From DATBFX01 sp034667245 (lineage in GTDB: Bacteria; Chloroflexota; Chloroflexia; Thermomicrobiales; UBA6265), in contig JAXDKI010000457.1 of assembly GCA_034667245.1 (NCBI GenBank), positions 1 to 6,949 of the forward strand: a stretch of DNA of 6,949 nucleotides. Direction: 5' to 3'. A model generated the notes under the pieces. It did no database searches. It worked only from the letters and a program-made list of their open reading frames with translations, and was not told the origin of the DNA. Positions 5,299-6,949 of the stretch are shown here, piece after piece (position 1 is the stretch's first letter; every line of letters begins with the position of its first letter). The position numbers and the translations under genes were made by a program.

Positions 5299-6477
5299 TC
5301 AGTCGTGCTGGCCTGCCGGCGGCGCGAAGGCGAAATCGATCGCCTCCTTCGGCGTCATCGCCTGCCCCCTCGCCCACGCCCGCGCAAAGTCCTCCTCGCC
5401 CAGGTTCTCCCGCGCTCTCGCCTTGTTCGCCTCGAAGAGCTGCCGGAACGGAACGCGTATCGGCGCGCCGATCGCGTCGCTGAACGCGACCGCCGCCCCC
5501 ATCAGCGTCGCCGCCAGCTCCCATTGTCCCTGGTCGGAGGCGCCGCGGACCGGTGCCAGCATGAATGTCGCCAGCCCCCATCCGTCGTTCATCTGCAGAA
5601 AGAGATTCAGACTCTCTTTGAGCCGAGCCATTCCGATCGCATATTCGCTCTTCCCCAGAGCGGCATCGCCAAGGGCGTCGTGGACAACCGCCTTCCCGAA
5701 GGCCACGTTGCCGAGGGTTCCTCGGGCAACCGCGACACCCCACCGGTCGGGAATCTTGCCGAATCGCGCCATGCTATCCGAGAGGAGCGCCTCGGCGTCG
5801 TCCAACGCGCCTTTCCGCATCGCCCCGATCGCTCCGGTTCCTCCCGCACCCCGAGCGCACGTGCGATCGCCGACGGGACAAGCGGGGGATCCTGGAGCGC
5901 TGCGAGATCGACGAGGAAAACGCCATCGTCGAAGACCTCCAGCAGCCCCGCCGCGGCATGGATCGCCAGTCGCGTCTTCCCCGTGCCGCCCGGACCGGTC
6001 AGCGTCACCAGGCGAGCACCCTCCTCACGCAGCAACGCGCGCACCTCAGCCGTCTCGTAGCGGCAGAAACGTGTCCGGCAGTTCGGGATGGACGACCTGA
6101 TAGATGCGTTCCGGTTGGAGATCCTTCAACCGGTGCTCGCCGAGGTTTCGTATCGTCAGCCGTCGCGGCAGTGCCTGCCGGACGAGCTCGACGACGACCG
6201 GCGTGAGAAGGATCTGACCACCATGCCCGGCGGCAAGGAGACGCCCCAGACGATTCAGTCCGCTGTCGCGATAGTCGCCGTCCGGCTGCGGTTGGACGTC
6301 GCAGGTGTGGAGCGCCATCCGGACGAGAATCGACTCGGCCACCGGCCACGGCTCCACCCTGAGCGCAATCTGGGCCGAGACGGCGGCGGCGAGCGCGTCG
6401 GCAGCCGTCTCGAACGCTGCCGGGAAGGCGTCGCCGACGACCTTGTAGACGATCCCACCTTGTGCCGTGATCGCAGC
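5299..6477 (-). pseudogene. Decayed class III cyclase / P-loop ATPase / TPR regulator with internal deletions
   Basis: Three remnants lie in order on the minus strand, each in a different frame. (1) 6477-6046 is the C-terminal half of a class III adenylate/guanylate cyclase domain: GGIVYKVVGDAF retains the second metal-site Asp, then VRMALHT, GLNRLGRLLAAGHGGQILL, LGEHRLKDLQPERIYQVVHP, then a stop after PLRDG. A stop also precedes it, and the catalytic N-terminal TDxEGST part is absent. (2) About 6060-5830 is the start of an ATPase: RLVTLTGPGGTGKTRLA with an intact P-loop, then FLVDLAAL and ALGVREEPERS. Its NLP..LTSFVGRE linker is missing and so is Walker B. (3) About 5825-5299 is the terminal TPR part: GALDDAEALLSDSM, WGVAVARGTLGNVA, WELAATLMGAA, FARAWARGQAM. 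Intact relatives are commonly near 1,000 residues; about 390 remain here. Confidence 0.85.
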
Positions 6478-6779
6478 TCAACGGGAAACGCCGAACTCCC
6501 CACAACCCACTTGCGCGAGCCACAAGGCGCTCCACCCGACCACCATCGGCTATCGGCTATCCGCTCCGCAGTCCTCGTATCGTCAGGTCGGACGCCATGC
6601 AGCCGACACAAAGCGGTTCACAGAAAACTTTCAGGAACCGTCAAGCAATCCTGGAGAACGCTCTCGTACCGTACTCATGGCTGGAGCGAGCCCACGGAGG
6701 GCGCAACTGTTGAGAAGTCCGGCCGCACACCCTCAGCCGGGCGTCGCGTGGCTCAGGGAAGGCACGAGGGAGGTTTCCG
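6478..6779. other. Gene-free gap between the pseudogene and the secreted-protein gene
   Basis: No gene is visible in these 302 bases. Reading the minus strand upstream of the cyclase remnant, the frame hits a stop (TGA at 6480-6478), and beyond it I find none of the expected cyclase N-terminal motif in any frame, so that part has been lost rather than merely frameshifted. The gap also contains a short heptamer repeat and, at its right end, the GAGGGAGG ribosome binding site (6766-6773) of the next gene. A promoter for that gene should be here, but I see no convincing -35/-10 pair. Confidence 0.55.
6545..6565. repeat. Three tandem ATCSGCT heptamers
   Basis: Three adjacent seven-base units, ATCGGCT, ATCGGCT and ATCCGCT, occupy 6545-6565. 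In another register the unit is CGGCTAT, one base away from the CGGCTAG unit of the inverted repeat at 3723-3748. The two may belong to one family of simple heptamer repeats scattered in this genome. The array is short, so chance is not excluded. Confidence 0.5.
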
Positions 6780-6949
6780 TTGACCTATCGAATCCTACGA
6801 CCCCGGAACTGGGACGTCCGGACCCTGGCGATGATCGTGCCACTTGTGGCCGTCGCGCTCAGCGGTTCGCCCTGGAACGCGGCGGCGGCCCAAGACGAGG
6901 CGACGCCAACGGCGACACCGGGCGTGCTGACCACTCCGACCGCAAATCT
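6780..6949 (+). CDS. Secreted protein with Thr/Pro-rich linker, N-terminal part only
   Basis: The first 56 codons of a gene that runs off the right edge. The start is TTG at 6780, chosen because GAGGGAGG (6766-6773) ends six bases upstream and because it gives a full signal peptide: basic n-region TYRILRPRNWDVR (2-14), hydrophobic core TLAMIVPLVAVALSG (15-29) and a likely AAA|Q cleavage near residues 37-38. An ATG at 6831 would lose the charged n-region and has no ribosome binding site. After the signal comes DEATPTATPGVLTTPT, a low-complexity linker of the kind that precedes extracellular domains in Thermomicrobia-like genomes. The functional domain lies outside the window, so no function can be given; a binding protein or exported enzyme are equally possible. 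Confidence 0.8.
   Translation, partial: MTYRILRPRNWDVRTLAMIVPLVAVALSGSPWNAAAAQDEATPTATPGVLTTPTAN

Noticed and set aside
5607..6044. Separate small ATPase gene on the minus strand
   Set aside because: It begins in the middle of a conserved linker, has only the P-loop without Walker B, and changes from conserved to nonsense sequence near 5830 where the TPR frame takes over; it is a fragment of the pseudogene.
6088..6783. 231-codon plus-strand open frame
   Set aside because: Most of it is antisense to the cyclase remnant, and it ends by overlapping the ribosome binding site of the secreted-protein gene; it has no start signal or recognisable domain.

Overview
The window looks like chromosomal DNA of a high-GC bacterium, most plausibly a Chloroflexota member of the Thermomicrobia type (Sphaerobacter/Thermomicrobium-like). 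This is an inference from GC-rich codon use, a broken cyclase-ATPase-TPR regulator of a kind abundant in that group, and a secreted protein with a Thr/Pro-rich linker after its signal peptide. No rRNA, tRNA, CRISPR array or complete mobile element was seen.

Layout. Positions 1-762 hold no gene I can defend. Positions 763-1612 (+) carry a two-gene unit: a DUF6338-type membrane protein and a 66-residue Pro-rich companion with a strong ribosome binding site. Positions 1660-4795 are one minus-strand transcription unit, read from right to left: a sigma70-type promoter (exact TTGACA, 17-bp spacer), a SAM-I (S-box) riboswitch, an intrinsic terminator, then ssuB (ATPase), ssuA (periplasmic/lipid-side binding protein) and ssuC (permease). 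Positions 4984-5283 (+) encode a small stand-alone LuxR-type DNA-binding protein. Positions 5299-6477 (-) are the wreck of a class III cyclase / P-loop ATPase / TPR regulator, with its N-terminus missing and two frame-breaking internal deletions. After a gene-free gap with a heptamer repeat, a secreted protein starts at a TTG codon at 6780 and runs off the window.

How the parts work together. The ABC operon is the best-understood part. When S-adenosylmethionine is plentiful the aptamer holds its P1 helix and the downstream terminator forms. When SAM is scarce the 3' strand of P1 can instead pair, over 8-9 base pairs, with the 5' strand of the terminator, so transcription reads on into ssuB-ssuA-ssuC. 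The transporter is therefore a sulfur/methionine-supply system, by homology for sulfonates or a related organosulfur compound, although no desulfonating enzyme lies in the window. The ssuA cistron is flanked in the mRNA by two stem-loop elements: a large repeat-built inverted repeat on its 5' side and a 9-bp hairpin on its 3' side. These could set its dosage relative to the ATPase and permease.

The items most worth a second look are the complete riboswitch switch, the repeat insertion that supplies the end of ssuB, the DUF6338/small-protein pair of unknown function, and the deletion-built pseudogene lying tail to tail with a lone LuxR domain.
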